Below, one piece after another: positions 41,705-50,392 of a stretch of 64,000 bases of DNA. The translations under genes were made by a program, and so were the position numbers. Position 1 is the first letter of the stretch. Every line of letters starts with the position of its first letter. The stretch is taken from assembly GCA_017520825.1 (NCBI GenBank), contig JAFXEX010000026.1:79384-143383 (forward strand), in the 5' to 3' direction. Below the pieces are notes generated by a model. The model was not told the origin of the DNA and ran no database searches. It saw only the letters and a program-made list of their open reading frames with translations. This DNA comes from Clostridia bacterium (GTDB lineage: Bacteria > Bacillota > Clostridia > Oscillospirales > SIG627).

Positions 41705-42439
41705 TTACCACTCCAGCCATTTAAATTTATGTAAGAATTTTCCGTATAATTTATCGTACAGCTTTACGCCCACGATGCGCTTTACAAATAGGGTGCGTTT
41801 GGCTCGTTTGGACGTCCAGGACGCACTAAAATGATGAATTGAAAGAGTGTTCTCGGTTATTATTTTCTTTCCCGTGTAATACTTGATTGGACAGAGATAA
41901 TCCTCGGGTAACATTCTTATTCCCATAAATACTTGGTTTTTATTGCTTATGTCCACACCCAGCTTTTCCATGGTTTTTGTGTTTCTGTCGGGACAGGGCG
42001 TCATATCGTAGCTACCGTCGGGAAGAACGAATGGTATATCGTCATAGTCTGCAAGCAGACGGCATACCAATTCATTTCCCTTTTCGCAGGCAAATCCCAG
42101 ACCCGTTGAAACGAGTCCGTTATCGTCAAAGCCCATATAACCACCTTCTTCAAGTAGCTTGTCGATTGGTTTTATAAGCTCAACGTCGGTGTCAAAATAA
42201 ATTCCACCCTCGTCATACAACACCTTAAGTCTTACGTAATCGCTGACGAAAGCCCATTTACCTGCTTCATACGCTTCTCTGGCGTATCTGTTTTCGGTTA
42301 TATCGAAGTTTTCTTCATTGTGGCAAACTATTTTATATTCGGGACAGTACCTTTTCCAGCTTTTTATACATTTTTCTGCAAGGGGAGGCATTTTTCCCTT
42401 GCCAAACCAGCAATAGTGAATTATTTTTGGAATACTCAT
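41705..42439 (-). CDS. Glycosyltransferase family 32 (capsular polysaccharide synthesis type)
   Basis: A 244-residue enzyme with IPKIIHYCWFGKGKMP at the start, WAFVSDYVRLKVLYDEGGIYFDTDVELIKP near residue 67 with the DXD metal motif, and IHHFSASWTSKRAKR near the end. This is the OCH1/GT32 fold common in capsule loci, usually adding galactose, mannose or related sugars. The ATG at 42439 overlaps the stop of the flippase gene (ATGA) and has AGGGAG before it. Confidence 0.92.
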   Translation of the reverse strand: MSIPKIIHYCWFGKGKMPPLAEKCIKSWKRYCPEYKIVCHNEENFDITENRYAREAYEAGKWAFVSDYVRLKVLYDEGGIYFDTDVELIKPIDKLLEEGGYMGFDDNGLVSTGLGFACEKGNELVCRLLADYDDIPFVLPDGSYDMTPCPDRNTKTMEKLGVDISNKNQVFMGIRMLPEDYLCPIKYYTGKKIITENTLSIHHFSASWTSKRAKRTLFVKRIVGVKLYDKLYGKFLHKFKWLEW

Positions 42440-43941
42440 TGCTTTTTCTTCTCCCTGCATAATTCAAAAATAGTTTTAAAAGCAGATCTGTTGAACGCGA
42501 AGTTCACAAATACGTATAACGCCACAATCCATATTGAATGTATGATTCCGTAAAGCAACAGTCTGAAAAAGGAAAGGTTGCTGAAGGTATCCACGTAGAA
42601 TATCGCCATAATGAGAGCAAAGACTGCGCCGTTTGTAATGATTATTTTATAGGTGCTCATCTGACTTCTCTTAAGCACCTTTTTGTTTGAATAATAAATA
42701 GTTACGATTCCACGGTACAACAGCGCTGCTACTGTGCCCAGAATTGCTCCACATATTCCCATATAAAGAATTGCCACTACCGAAACTGTGATATTGATAA
42801 CCATTTCCCATATGGCGTAGGAGCGAGTTTTCTGAAAATCTCCCGAATACTCAATAACGCCGTTGACGGGGAGCTTGCTGTTGGCAATCAAATTCATTAT
42901 AACGAAGAGCAATACGAGGAGCGTGTTGGTGTATTCGGCGTCGTCGATTCCCTTTGTGTATATCTGTATGAGGGGGAGCAAAAATACTGCCATCAGGGTA
43001 TAAATGATAAACGTCGCCATTACGTAAAGAGTTTCGTATGCGTTGAAGGTTCTGTCAAATTTTTCTCTGTCGGCGTGAAAGGTTTGTCCCAACGCAAAGG
43101 TAAAGGAGGAAACTACACTGGTTATAAAATTCTGCACCTGAGAGAAAAAGATATTATATATAGCGTAAATACTTACTGCCTTGAAATCGCAGAGAAAGGA
43201 AATAAGTATTACGTCGGTATTATTGAACACCATTCCCGAAAGCTGATGCACCAGCACCGAGCTTTTCTGGGATATAGACTCAAAATCGGGCTTTGCCTTC
43301 AGGTCAAGCCATTTGTATCTGCTCTTGGCGTAAAAATACAGATAGGTAAGCTGAACAAGAGCAATTACGCAATATACCAGCTGAATAAGAACGAGGCTGT
43401 CGGTTAAAAGCAGAACAAGTATTTTACCTACATTTGATGCAAGCTGAAGGAGAGTTTCGGAGTTGTTTATTACGTACTTTCTTCCGTCAACCTCCATGAG
43501 AATTCTGTATTTTGCTTGAACGAAATAGCTGAACAGAGAGGGAATTGCATTTAAGATTACGATAACGAACAGAACGTGACTGTTTATAGACGTGGGTATC
43601 AGATAGGCGTATACCACTGCAATCACAAGAACGATAGCAGAGTATATCACACCCGTCTTGATATAATAGGCGTTGGTGGCAGAAAGCACTGCGCTTGCGC
43701 CGTGATAGTCTTTTTCTCCTATCCTTTTATAGAGCGCCTGAGTGGTTGCAAGACCAACCCCTGCCTCCAAAAGACACATATAGGTAAAAATCTGCTTTAT
43801 GGTGGAAAGGACGCCGTTGACCTCTGAGCCGAAATTTTCAAGATATAATCTCGGCAAAAGGAAGCTGAGTGATATAAGGACAACCTGGTATATAAGCGAG
43901 GATATCAGGTTGTTCTTTATTCTTGAATCCTTGTTAGCCAA
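42436..43941 (-). CDS. Polysaccharide flippase (Wzx / MATE-MOP superfamily)
   Basis: A 501-residue protein with about fourteen membrane helices. The start, NNLISSLIYQVVLISLSFLLPRLYLENFGSEVNGVLSTIKQIF, is the typical beginning of PST/Wzx flippases, which move undecaprenyl-linked repeat units to the outer face. It starts with TTG at 43941; GGAGGTG precedes it by seven bases, and no better start is nearby. Together with the Wzy- and Wzz-like proteins it completes a Wzx/Wzy export pathway. Confidence 0.92.
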   Translation of the reverse strand: MANKDSRIKNNLISSLIYQVVLISLSFLLPRLYLENFGSEVNGVLSTIKQIFTYMCLLEAGVGLATTQALYKRIGEKDYHGASAVLSATNAYYIKTGVIYSAIVLVIAVVYAYLIPTSINSHVLFVIVILNAIPSLFSYFVQAKYRILMEVDGRKYVINNSETLLQLASNVGKILVLLLTDSLVLIQLVYCVIALVQLTYLYFYAKSRYKWLDLKAKPDFESISQKSSVLVHQLSGMVFNNTDVILISFLCDFKAVSIYAIYNIFFSQVQNFITSVVSSFTFALGQTFHADREKFDRTFNAYETLYVMATFIIYTLMAVFLLPLIQIYTKGIDDAEYTNTLLVLLFVIMNLIANSKLPVNGVIEYSGDFQKTRSYAIWEMVINITVSVVAILYMGICGAILGTVAALLYRGIVTIYYSNKKVLKRSQMSTYKIIITNGAVFALIMAIFYVDTFSNLSFFRLLLYGIIHSIWIVALYVFVNFAFNRSAFKTIFELCREKKKQ

Positions 43942-43979
43942 TACGTCACCTCCACTCTAAAAATTATATTAAACAGTCG

Positions 43980-44522
43980 TCATACACAGTTGCAAATATA
44001 GTCTGCCGTAGCGTTTTCCTTAGGGATTATTTTTCCGGGATTACCTATTACGACGCTATGGGACGGAACGTCAAAATTAACGTAGGTAAGTGGCGCAATA
44101 AGAACGTCACTGCCGATTTTCACCCTTCCCACAACAACTGAATTGGTACCGATCCAGCAGTTGTCCGAGATTTCGGGCGCGCCCTTTCTCTCTCCTCGGT
44201 TTTCTATACCAATGGTAACGCCCGTACCGATATTGACGTTCTTACCGAGCTTGGCATCAGGGTGAATAATGACCCTGCCAAGATGCCCGATATATAAGCC
44301 CTCGCCAATGCTCGTCCTTGCAGGAATCTGAATTTTCGTCCTTTTTGACATTTGCATAAGCCTTAGCTCGTAGAAAAGTCTGAGGGGCAGAAATTTGCAG
44401 GCATTTGCCTTTCTGAACAGGGCAAGGTGTTTTATCTCAAGGGGACGGAACACTCTTTTTAAAAAGGGCTCCCCACCTTCGCCGTAATAACGGTAAAGGT
44501 CTTTCTTAAAAACGTTGTTCAT
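43980..44522 (-). CDS. Serine-acetyltransferase-like O-acetyltransferase (left-handed beta-helix)
   Basis: A 180-residue protein with an N-terminal helical part and hexapeptide repeats from about residue 75 onward: IPARTSIGEGLYIGHLGRVIIHP, IGTGVTIGIENRG, ISDNCWIGTNSVVVG and VKIGSDVLIAPLTYV. The His in GHLGRVIIHP is at the position of the catalytic base in CysE-type enzymes. In a polysaccharide operon the likely job is O- or N-acetylation of a sugar, not cysteine synthesis. The ribosome site is weak. Confidence 0.85.
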   Translation of the reverse strand: MNNVFKKDLYRYYGEGGEPFLKRVFRPLEIKHLALFRKANACKFLPLRLFYELRLMQMSKRTKIQIPARTSIGEGLYIGHLGRVIIHPDAKLGKNVNIGTGVTIGIENRGERKGAPEISDNCWIGTNSVVVGRVKIGSDVLIAPLTYVNFDVPSHSVVIGNPGKIIPKENATADYICNCV

Positions 44523-44533
44523 AGCTTTTGCAC

Positions 44534-44914
44534 TTATTTTTCCTTTGACTCAAGAAATATTTTTCTCGTTATAAAATTATAAACGGGAACGATTATCATG
44601 GCGATAAATTTCACTATCAGATAATACACCGAGGTAAATCTTACGCCAATCCACAAAATCAATTGATTTAAGCCAAGTCCACCGATACTCAGCAGTACGA
44701 AAAGAATAAATTCACGGAGCTTGCTTTGATTTTTACTTTTGAAAACAAGGGACATACTCAAAAGATAGTTTACCGTTACCGAAACGCAAAAGGATACGGT
44801 TGAGGCAACGAGAACGTCCGTGTGCAGAAGCTCCTTTAAAGCCACCAGAACACCCACGTCCACCAGGGCTGCAATAACCCCCACTATTCCAAACTTCACC
44901 AGCTGAAGAATCAC
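44534..44914 (-). CDS. GtrA-family membrane protein
   Basis: A 126-residue protein with four membrane helices. The segment LVKFGIVGVIAALVDVGVLVALKEL at the start and VNYLLSMSLVFKSKNQS near residue 49 are typical of GtrA, which is thought to flip undecaprenyl-phosphate-linked glucose. Starts with GTG, GGAGG seven bases before. GtrB- and GtrII-like partners are encoded elsewhere in the same operon. Confidence 0.9.
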   Translation of the reverse strand: MILQLVKFGIVGVIAALVDVGVLVALKELLHTDVLVASTVSFCVSVTVNYLLSMSLVFKSKNQSKLREFILFVLLSIGGLGLNQLILWIGVRFTSVYYLIVKFIAMIIVPVYNFITRKIFLESKEK

Positions 44915-44927
44915 TTGTTATCCTCCG

Positions 44928-47225
44928 TTACTCTTTGGCAAATACCCAAAGAGTTTCTTTTGCGTCATCTTTAGCCCCTTCCAAACGGTAAACGCTGAGA
45001 ATTACCTCCTCGCCGTTTGCCTTTTTGTAGGTAATAGAAGGCGTTTTACCCTCCAACAGATGACGCTTTATAGCGTCGTAGTTCAAAAAGCTCATAACTG
45101 CTCTCTGAAAATCGGGATGCACGATATCGGTGATATACTTTTTCAGTAGCCTTGAAAAGCTTTCCTCGTCCTCCTTATATCCCAGATAGGAGGGCATAAG
45201 AATTCTGTGAGCGTTGTCCGTTTCAAGGGACACTCTGTATATGCCGTTATAGTGCTCCTTGAGGACCGAAATCATAGTATCAATTTCTCTGATACCCGTT
45301 TTTATCTGACTGTAATCCTTGTCGGTATTCTCGGCAACGCTCACCTGCTCCTTGTTCTGATAGTATTGAGCCTTTGCCTCGTACATTCTTATTTCGGCTT
45401 CACGCACCATTTCCTCGCAGTTTGTGTTACGGCTTCTGTATGACGTACCGATAGCCACGTTGTAGCCAACCTGCTTCAACTGCTCGATAAAGGTTTCTAT
45501 GTTCTGCTTGACGCTTTCCTGAGAGAGCCTCTTTGCAAACACAAGGAACTCGTCGCCACCCATTCGGTAAACGTACTGACCGAAGAACACCTCCTTCAAG
45601 GAGTTTGCAATATAGATAAGCATTTCATCTCCCGCGGCGTGTCCATACTTGTTGTTTCTTACGTGCAACTCGTTTACGTCAATGTAAATGCAAGAAAAAT
45701 CGTCGGGCTTTTCCTCGTCGAATACGAGAATATCTTTTTTGTACGCAACTCTGTTCAAGGCGCCCGTAAGAGAATCCGTTGTCGCTGCAAGCTCGGTTCT
45801 GTTAAGGTGCTTCTTGTTGTAGATAGCAATGGAGAAGCAAACCACAATGTCTCCGAGGAGCTTTCTGACAGCAGAGCTCTTCTTGGGGTTAATTGTACCC
45901 AGAATGCTTACGTGGTTGTTCTTGTCAGAGATAATCGCAAAGGATACGTCCTTAATTCCGTGGTTTATTGAAAAATGATATAATTCGGGATTTGTTTTCA
46001 AAAGATGATTGTTAGGAACAATCTGCATAAACTCGGTAGACGAGTCGCTGGTATGTATATTTGCAGCGTATCTGAAAAGCTCTCCAACGAAATACTTTCT
46101 GTCCTCTCCCACCAAAAGCTTATCCTTCAGAGAGGGCTTGATATAGCTATAATCCTCTCCGTCAGCGTCTGCAAAAAAGGCAGAGCGTGAGCTTGAAAAC
46201 TCTTTTATTCTTTTCAGTGCCGAATTTATATTTTCGTGCTGCTGATTAATTTCCAGAAGAAGATGTCTGATAGCCGAGGACTCCGAGCTTAATTTAGCTC
46301 TATCCTTTTCGGTCCTTAATATCAGCTCAAGGTAAGCCACTATAATCAGAATCATTACGCCGAAAAAGAGAAGCAGATTTCGGGATATTTTATGGGTTTC
46401 TGCAAACACCTGATTTTCATATCGGGCAAGCATAATACCCCAGTCGAAATCCTCAAGGGTGGAATAATGAATATACAAATCCTCTCCCGTAAGGATAGAC
46501 TTGAAGGAGGAATATCCCTTTTCGCCGTTAGCAAGCTCCTCGTAGGAGTAGCCCTTGTTGAACTCTCTGTCCTTGAAATCCGACAACTGACCCGGAGCTC
46601 TGCCCAGCGTGTCTATAACGAACTTTCCCGTCTCCTTATCGTAAACGAAAAGCTGAGCATCAAGCTCTCTTGCCATATTGTCGTACTTTTCACCAATGAC
46701 GTCAAGAGGAATTACGCCGTATAAAATGCCCACCGTTTCACCGTTCACCTTAATGTGCACGGCACTTCTTATAAGCTCCTTTGTGTCACCCGTAAGGTCG
46801 GGAATTCTTCCACTTACGTATTCCCCACGGGCAACCTCATCTTCAAAGGAAATCTTGCCACTCAGATCAATGGAGCCCATTTTCGTAACGAAGGTGTTAT
46901 CGGGGTTCAATATGCCTATATTGGAAAGCAAACCGATAGGCTTAAAGGACTCAAACATCAGGTTGTAGTCCTCGCCGTCTGCATAAAGCTTTGCAGCAAA
47001 GTTTGCCATAGTAACCAGATTTTCTCTGTCAGATTTTAACTGCAGAGTAAGGTCGTCCTTGATCTGCCTCGTCTGGATATGAAGCATTTCGTAGGCATCC
47101 TCCTCTGCCTTGATATAAAAAGACGTTACCATAGCCAAAAAGACTGCACATATCAGAATTGCAGTGATAACGGTATACAAAACATTATTTTGCCTTTGTC
47201 TTTTTCTCTCGTAAGTGATTGCCAT
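44928..47225 (-). CDS. Transmembrane sensory diguanylate cyclase (Cache-type sensor, GGDEF, C-terminal PAS-like)
   Basis: A 765-residue protein, first gene of the exopolysaccharide operon. Two membrane helices (about 16-36 and 283-303) enclose a dCache-like outer sensor domain with GILNPDNTFVTKMGSIDLSG and IRSAVHIKVNGETVGILYG. A cytoplasmic GAF-like part (about 330-470) leads to a GGDEF domain (about 475-625): TTDSLTGALNRVAYKK and YRMGGDEFLVF, an intact catalytic signature, so it should make c-di-GMP from GTP. No RxxD inhibition site precedes the signature. The last 120 residues look PAS-like, an unusual position behind GGDEF. ATG at 47225 is chosen over a TTG 30 bases earlier. Confidence 0.88.
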   Translation of the reverse strand: MAITYERKRQRQNNVLYTVITAILICAVFLAMVTSFYIKAEEDAYEMLHIQTRQIKDDLTLQLKSDRENLVTMANFAAKLYADGEDYNLMFESFKPIGLLSNIGILNPDNTFVTKMGSIDLSGKISFEDEVARGEYVSGRIPDLTGDTKELIRSAVHIKVNGETVGILYGVIPLDVIGEKYDNMARELDAQLFVYDKETGKFVIDTLGRAPGQLSDFKDREFNKGYSYEELANGEKGYSSFKSILTGEDLYIHYSTLEDFDWGIMLARYENQVFAETHKISRNLLLFFGVMILIIVAYLELILRTEKDRAKLSSESSAIRHLLLEINQQHENINSALKRIKEFSSSRSAFFADADGEDYSYIKPSLKDKLLVGEDRKYFVGELFRYAANIHTSDSSTEFMQIVPNNHLLKTNPELYHFSINHGIKDVSFAIISDKNNHVSILGTINPKKSSAVRKLLGDIVVCFSIAIYNKKHLNRTELAATTDSLTGALNRVAYKKDILVFDEEKPDDFSCIYIDVNELHVRNNKYGHAAGDEMLIYIANSLKEVFFGQYVYRMGGDEFLVFAKRLSQESVKQNIETFIEQLKQVGYNVAIGTSYRSRNTNCEEMVREAEIRMYEAKAQYYQNKEQVSVAENTDKDYSQIKTGIREIDTMISVLKEHYNGIYRVSLETDNAHRILMPSYLGYKEDEESFSRLLKKYITDIVHPDFQRAVMSFLNYDAIKRHLLEGKTPSITYKKANGEEVILSVYRLEGAKDDAKETLWVFAKE

Positions 47226-47335
47226 ATAATATTTGCATCTTCTTTCGTACAACAAAGCGTTTTATTTGCTTTGTTTTTTGATATTAAGAGCGTGCGTTTC
47301 CATATATACTTGGAATTTTGGGTACACTCTATTTA
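47226..47335 (-). promoter_or_regulatory. Structured leader of the exopolysaccharide operon, unknown class
   Basis: Between the promoter and the cyclase gene, two hairpins are visible. One (47288-47329) has outer arms GAGCGTGC and GTACACTC with one mismatch and one G-U pair, and an inner TTCCA/TGGAA stem. The other (47251-47275) is a perfect 8-base AACAAAGC/GCTTTGTT stem. I could not match it to known c-di-GMP riboswitch consensus motifs. Confidence 0.4.
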
Positions 47336-47364
47336 ATTGTATCATATATTAATATAAAAATCAA
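47336..47364 (-). promoter_or_regulatory. Promoter of the exopolysaccharide operon
   Basis: On the minus strand TTGATT (47359-47364) and TACAAT (47336-47341) are 17 bases apart. No other gap in the next 23 kb of minus-strand genes exceeds about 40 bases, so this may serve all of them. Confidence 0.75.
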
Positions 47365-47404
47365 GGAATAAAGAGTTTTTTTCATATTAATTATGATTTC
47401 TAAA

Positions 47405-47431
47405 ACAAAAAAAGAGCCAAACGGCTCTTTT
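47405..47431. terminator. Terminator after the DUF4091 gene
   Basis: AAAAAGAGCC-AAAC-GGCTCTTTTT palindrome, T run on both strands, just after the minus-strand DUF4091 stop codon and upstream of the exopolysaccharide promoter. Nearly identical to the hairpin at 23987-24012. Confidence 0.88.
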
Positions 47432-47437
47432 TGTGTT

Positions 47438-49081
47438 TTACATAAATGCTTTTGCAATTACTTCTCTTATATTCAACAGATAGTCGGGGTCGGTGGGATA
47501 GCTTATAAAGTCTATATCTCCTATAAGCTCAAGGGTTGCTTCTCTGCCGAACCTTTCCTCGTAAAGAGAAAGGGCGCGCATATCGTCCATTGCCTCACGC
47601 AGAGCGTTGAGACGAAGGGACTCGTACGGCTTTCCGTCGGGAGAGGGATATACCAGAAAGCAATCGCCCGAGGTGGTGAAATAGCTTCCGTCTGCATATC
47701 CGTAGGGATCGAGAATTGAACGGGAATGGGCTGAATTATAGAAATTGTAGCCCCAATGCAAAAAGCCCTCGATGTTGTATTTATATAGCTGAACGCCAAG
47801 TACTCGCGTGCGTGACAGGGGCATTGACATATTACGTCCCGAAACGCCACCTGCTCCGTTTCCACAATAATATACCCACAAATTTTCAACGCCTGCTTCG
47901 ATAAAGTCGGAGGCAAATTGAGTTTTGGGAACGGGCTTTTTAAGTACGCCCTTGGAATAGAAATCAAAGCTTGAAAGCGCGTCTATTATGGGACGGTCTC
48001 CTACGTATTTTTCTATAAGCTCCTTACAGCGCTTATAATGCTCCAGATGCTCAGCGTGAGGCTCGTCGGATACGTGGAAGAACAGCTTTTTATCAAGCTT
48101 ATATTCCTTGAAAACGTCTATAACTGCAGGATAAAACTGGGAAAGAAAGGCTTCGTATTCACGGCTCATAGAGTCGGTATGCCATCCGAAATACTTCTTG
48201 CTTCTGCCATTTACCTTAACTATTATTTTAGGCGTGGCAGTGGCTCCCCACTGTGAGAACATATGAGGAATTTCAAAATATTCAACTCCACAGTCAAGAC
48301 AAAGGTCTATCCATCTGCGCAATTTGTCAAAGCCGAATTTATACTTGTCCTTGCCCACCAGCTCAATATCAACCAGCTGTGTGGTCATACGCTCGCCACC
48401 TACATAGGTGTCAAGCTCGGGGGTAACCAGAGGGGTAAGTATCATATTCACGCCGTTTTTCGTGGCAGTGCGCAAAAAGCTTTCTATATATTTCCAGTGC
48501 TTTTCGGAAAAGGCTCTGGTATGATAGTAATTTGCGATACTGTCGGTGTAAAACCACTCGGTATGAATAAGCTTCTGAGGTGGTAGCAGTGCGTCAATAA
48601 CCGTTACCTCGCCCGAAACCGATGCAAGCTCACTGTTATCCATTTGTGAAATCATCGTAAGAGAAACGTCGTAGGTGCCAGCCTTAAAATCCTCGGGAAG
48701 CTCAATATCCACCCACAGAGAAAGGGTTTGCGCGTGGGGGATAGATACTGCGTCGGGATATATAAGGGGACGAAGCAGGTCGGGATACGCTCCCGGCTCC
48801 TTTCTTTCAAACACGCCGTCGCCACCTTCACCCGTGGTGGGATACATATTCAAAACGTTTGACACAAGTCGTACCGTTGCGTATTTTTTAAGAGCGCCAC
48901 CAAGCTTTATGGGATTCCAGCGCTTCATATTGGGCGCTGGGTCGTCAGTGCGATATATTACCTGAAAGGACAGTCGCTCGTTTTTAAACATAACGAACTT
49001 GTTCTTTTCTTTTTTAGACTCCAGCAAATCGTCATAAAAGCATTTCTCCAGAGAGGATACCATTTTCATCTGTACAGTCAT
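47438..49081 (-). CDS. DUF4091-domain protein, glycoside-hydrolase-like
   Basis: A 547-residue protein. The N-terminal part (about 25-170) is a beta-sandwich with RLSFQVIYRTDD and LSLWVDIELPEDFKAGTYD. The rest is a TIM-barrel-like domain with EWFYTDSIANYYHTRAF, ILTPLVTPELDTY, FFHVSDEPHAEH near residue 340 (a possible catalytic Asp-Glu) and YNFYNSAHSRSILDPYGYADGSYF in the DUF4091 region. Relatives are annotated as glycoside-hydrolase-like, but activity is not established for this group. No signal peptide is visible. GGAG precedes the ATG. Confidence 0.8.
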   Translation of the reverse strand: MTVQMKMVSSLEKCFYDDLLESKKEKNKFVMFKNERLSFQVIYRTDDPAPNMKRWNPIKLGGALKKYATVRLVSNVLNMYPTTGEGGDGVFERKEPGAYPDLLRPLIYPDAVSIPHAQTLSLWVDIELPEDFKAGTYDVSLTMISQMDNSELASVSGEVTVIDALLPPQKLIHTEWFYTDSIANYYHTRAFSEKHWKYIESFLRTATKNGVNMILTPLVTPELDTYVGGERMTTQLVDIELVGKDKYKFGFDKLRRWIDLCLDCGVEYFEIPHMFSQWGATATPKIIVKVNGRSKKYFGWHTDSMSREYEAFLSQFYPAVIDVFKEYKLDKKLFFHVSDEPHAEHLEHYKRCKELIEKYVGDRPIIDALSSFDFYSKGVLKKPVPKTQFASDFIEAGVENLWVYYCGNGAGGVSGRNMSMPLSRTRVLGVQLYKYNIEGFLHWGYNFYNSAHSRSILDPYGYADGSYFTTSGDCFLVYPSPDGKPYESLRLNALREAMDDMRALSLYEERFGREATLELIGDIDFISYPTDPDYLLNIREVIAKAFM

Positions 49082-49101
49082 CGTCTTTTTCTCCTTGACC
49101 T

Positions 49102-50370
49102 TTATTTAACGTAATCGAAATCAAAGCCGTATATTGACACCTCGTCGCCGTCCTGAACGCCAAGCTCCTCAAGCTTTTCAAACACCTTTGCCTTTTTCAA
49201 CACCTTGTGGAAATAGGCAAGGGATTCTCTGTCCTCAAAGTTGACGTTGGCAACCAGACGCTCAATCCATTCGGCTTCAACGATCCATACTCCGTCTTCG
49301 AGATGAGCCTCAAAGCTTCTGTCGTCGTTTTCTTCCACGAGATCTTCAACGTATTCTGCCTCGTAGCGTACCTGTGCAGGCAGAGTGAGAAGAAGCCTTG
49401 ACACCTCGTGCAAAAGCTCGTTAACTCCCTGTCGTGTTGCTGCAGAAATAAAGAAGATGGGCATATTGTTTTCTTTTGCATATTCTTCAAGCCTTGCCCT
49501 CGTTTCCTCCTCTACGCCTACGTCACTCTTGTTTGCAACGAGAATTTGAGGACGCTCTGCCATTTCGGGATTATAGCGCTCAAGCTCTGTGTTTATTTTT
49601 TCAATATCGTCTATGGGGTCGCGCCCCTCCGTTGATGCTGCGTCTACCACGTGTAAAAGCAGACGGCATCTGTCAACGTGTCTCAAAAACTCGTGTCCAA
49701 GTCCTGCGCCGTCTGAGGCTCCTTCAATAAGTCCGGGGATATCTGCCATAACGAAGTTATGGGTATCAACGCTCACAACTCCAAGCATGGGTGAGAGGGT
49801 TGTGAAATGGTAGTTTGCAATCTTGGGCTTTGCTGCAGAAACCATTGATAACAGAGTGGATTTACCTACGTTTGGAAATCCCACCAATCCGACGTCTGCA
49901 AGCATTTTCAATTCGAGAATGAGAGTTCTCTCCTCTCCCTGAATACCACCCTTTGCGAAACGGGGAATTTGTCTTGTGGGAGTAGCAAAATGGGTATTTC
50001 CCCAACCACCTCTGCCACCCTTTGCTGCAACGAAGCGTCCGTCCTCGCCCATATCGTACATAATTTTTCCACTTTCGGCATCCTTGATGAGAGTGCCCTG
50101 AGGAACCTTGAGAATAAGGTCCTCGGCAGTTTTTCCGTGGAACTTTTCACCCTTGCCGTTTTCGCCGTTTTTAGCAACGAACTTTCTGTGGTAACGGAAA
50201 GGAAGGAGAGTAGTTTCTCCCTTGTCTACTTCAAAAATAATACTTCCGCCGTTTCCACCGTCGCCACCACTGGGACCACCCTCGGCTACGTATTTCTCAC
50301 GGTGAAACGCTACGGCGCCGTCGCCACCGTTTCCGGCTTTGACGTAGATCTCAACCTTATCTATAAACAT
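49102..50370 (-). CDS. obgE: GTPase Obg
   Basis: A 422-residue protein with the glycine-rich Obg domain (FIDKVEIYVKAGNGGDGAV, then GGPSGGDGGNGG), a GTPase domain (GFPNVGKSTLLS near residue 165, DIPGLIEGASDGAGLG near 212, NKSD near 285) and a C-terminal OCT domain. It binds the 50S subunit and links GTP/ppGpp level to ribosome assembly. The start at 50370 gives the conserved N-terminus; a longer frame to 50448 reads through the hairpin array and is rejected. It follows rpmA, the usual Firmicutes order, but beyond a terminator and the hairpin array. Confidence 0.95.
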   Translation of the reverse strand: MFIDKVEIYVKAGNGGDGAVAFHREKYVAEGGPSGGDGGNGGSIIFEVDKGETTLLPFRYHRKFVAKNGENGKGEKFHGKTAEDLILKVPQGTLIKDAESGKIMYDMGEDGRFVAAKGGRGGWGNTHFATPTRQIPRFAKGGIQGEERTLILELKMLADVGLVGFPNVGKSTLLSMVSAAKPKIANYHFTTLSPMLGVVSVDTHNFVMADIPGLIEGASDGAGLGHEFLRHVDRCRLLLHVVDAASTEGRDPIDDIEKINTELERYNPEMAERPQILVANKSDVGVEEETRARLEEYAKENNMPIFFISAATRQGVNELLHEVSRLLLTLPAQVRYEAEYVEDLVEENDDRSFEAHLEDGVWIVEAEWIERLVANVNFEDRESLAYFHKVLKKAKVFEKLEELGVQDGDEVSIYGFDFDYVK

Positions 50371-50392
50371 ATATAACATTCCTTTCGTTAGC

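Noticed and set aside
24019..47225. Recent horizontal island or prophage
   Set aside because: No integrase, transposase, tRNA-flanking direct repeat or phage gene is seen. The tRNA-Leu at 23801 is intact, and I found no copy of its 3' end at the far side.
47226..47335. c-di-GMP riboswitch in front of the diguanylate cyclase gene
   Set aside because: The leader is structured, but the conserved GCACAGGGCAAACC-type and GGGACGCAAAGC-type motifs of c-di-GMP-I, and the motifs of class II, are absent.
47405..47431. Flanking repeat of a mobile element, paired with 23987-24012
   Set aside because: The two near-identical GAGCC hairpins bracket the polysaccharide operon, but both are ordinary terminators with T runs, and short GAGCC-type terminators recur easily.
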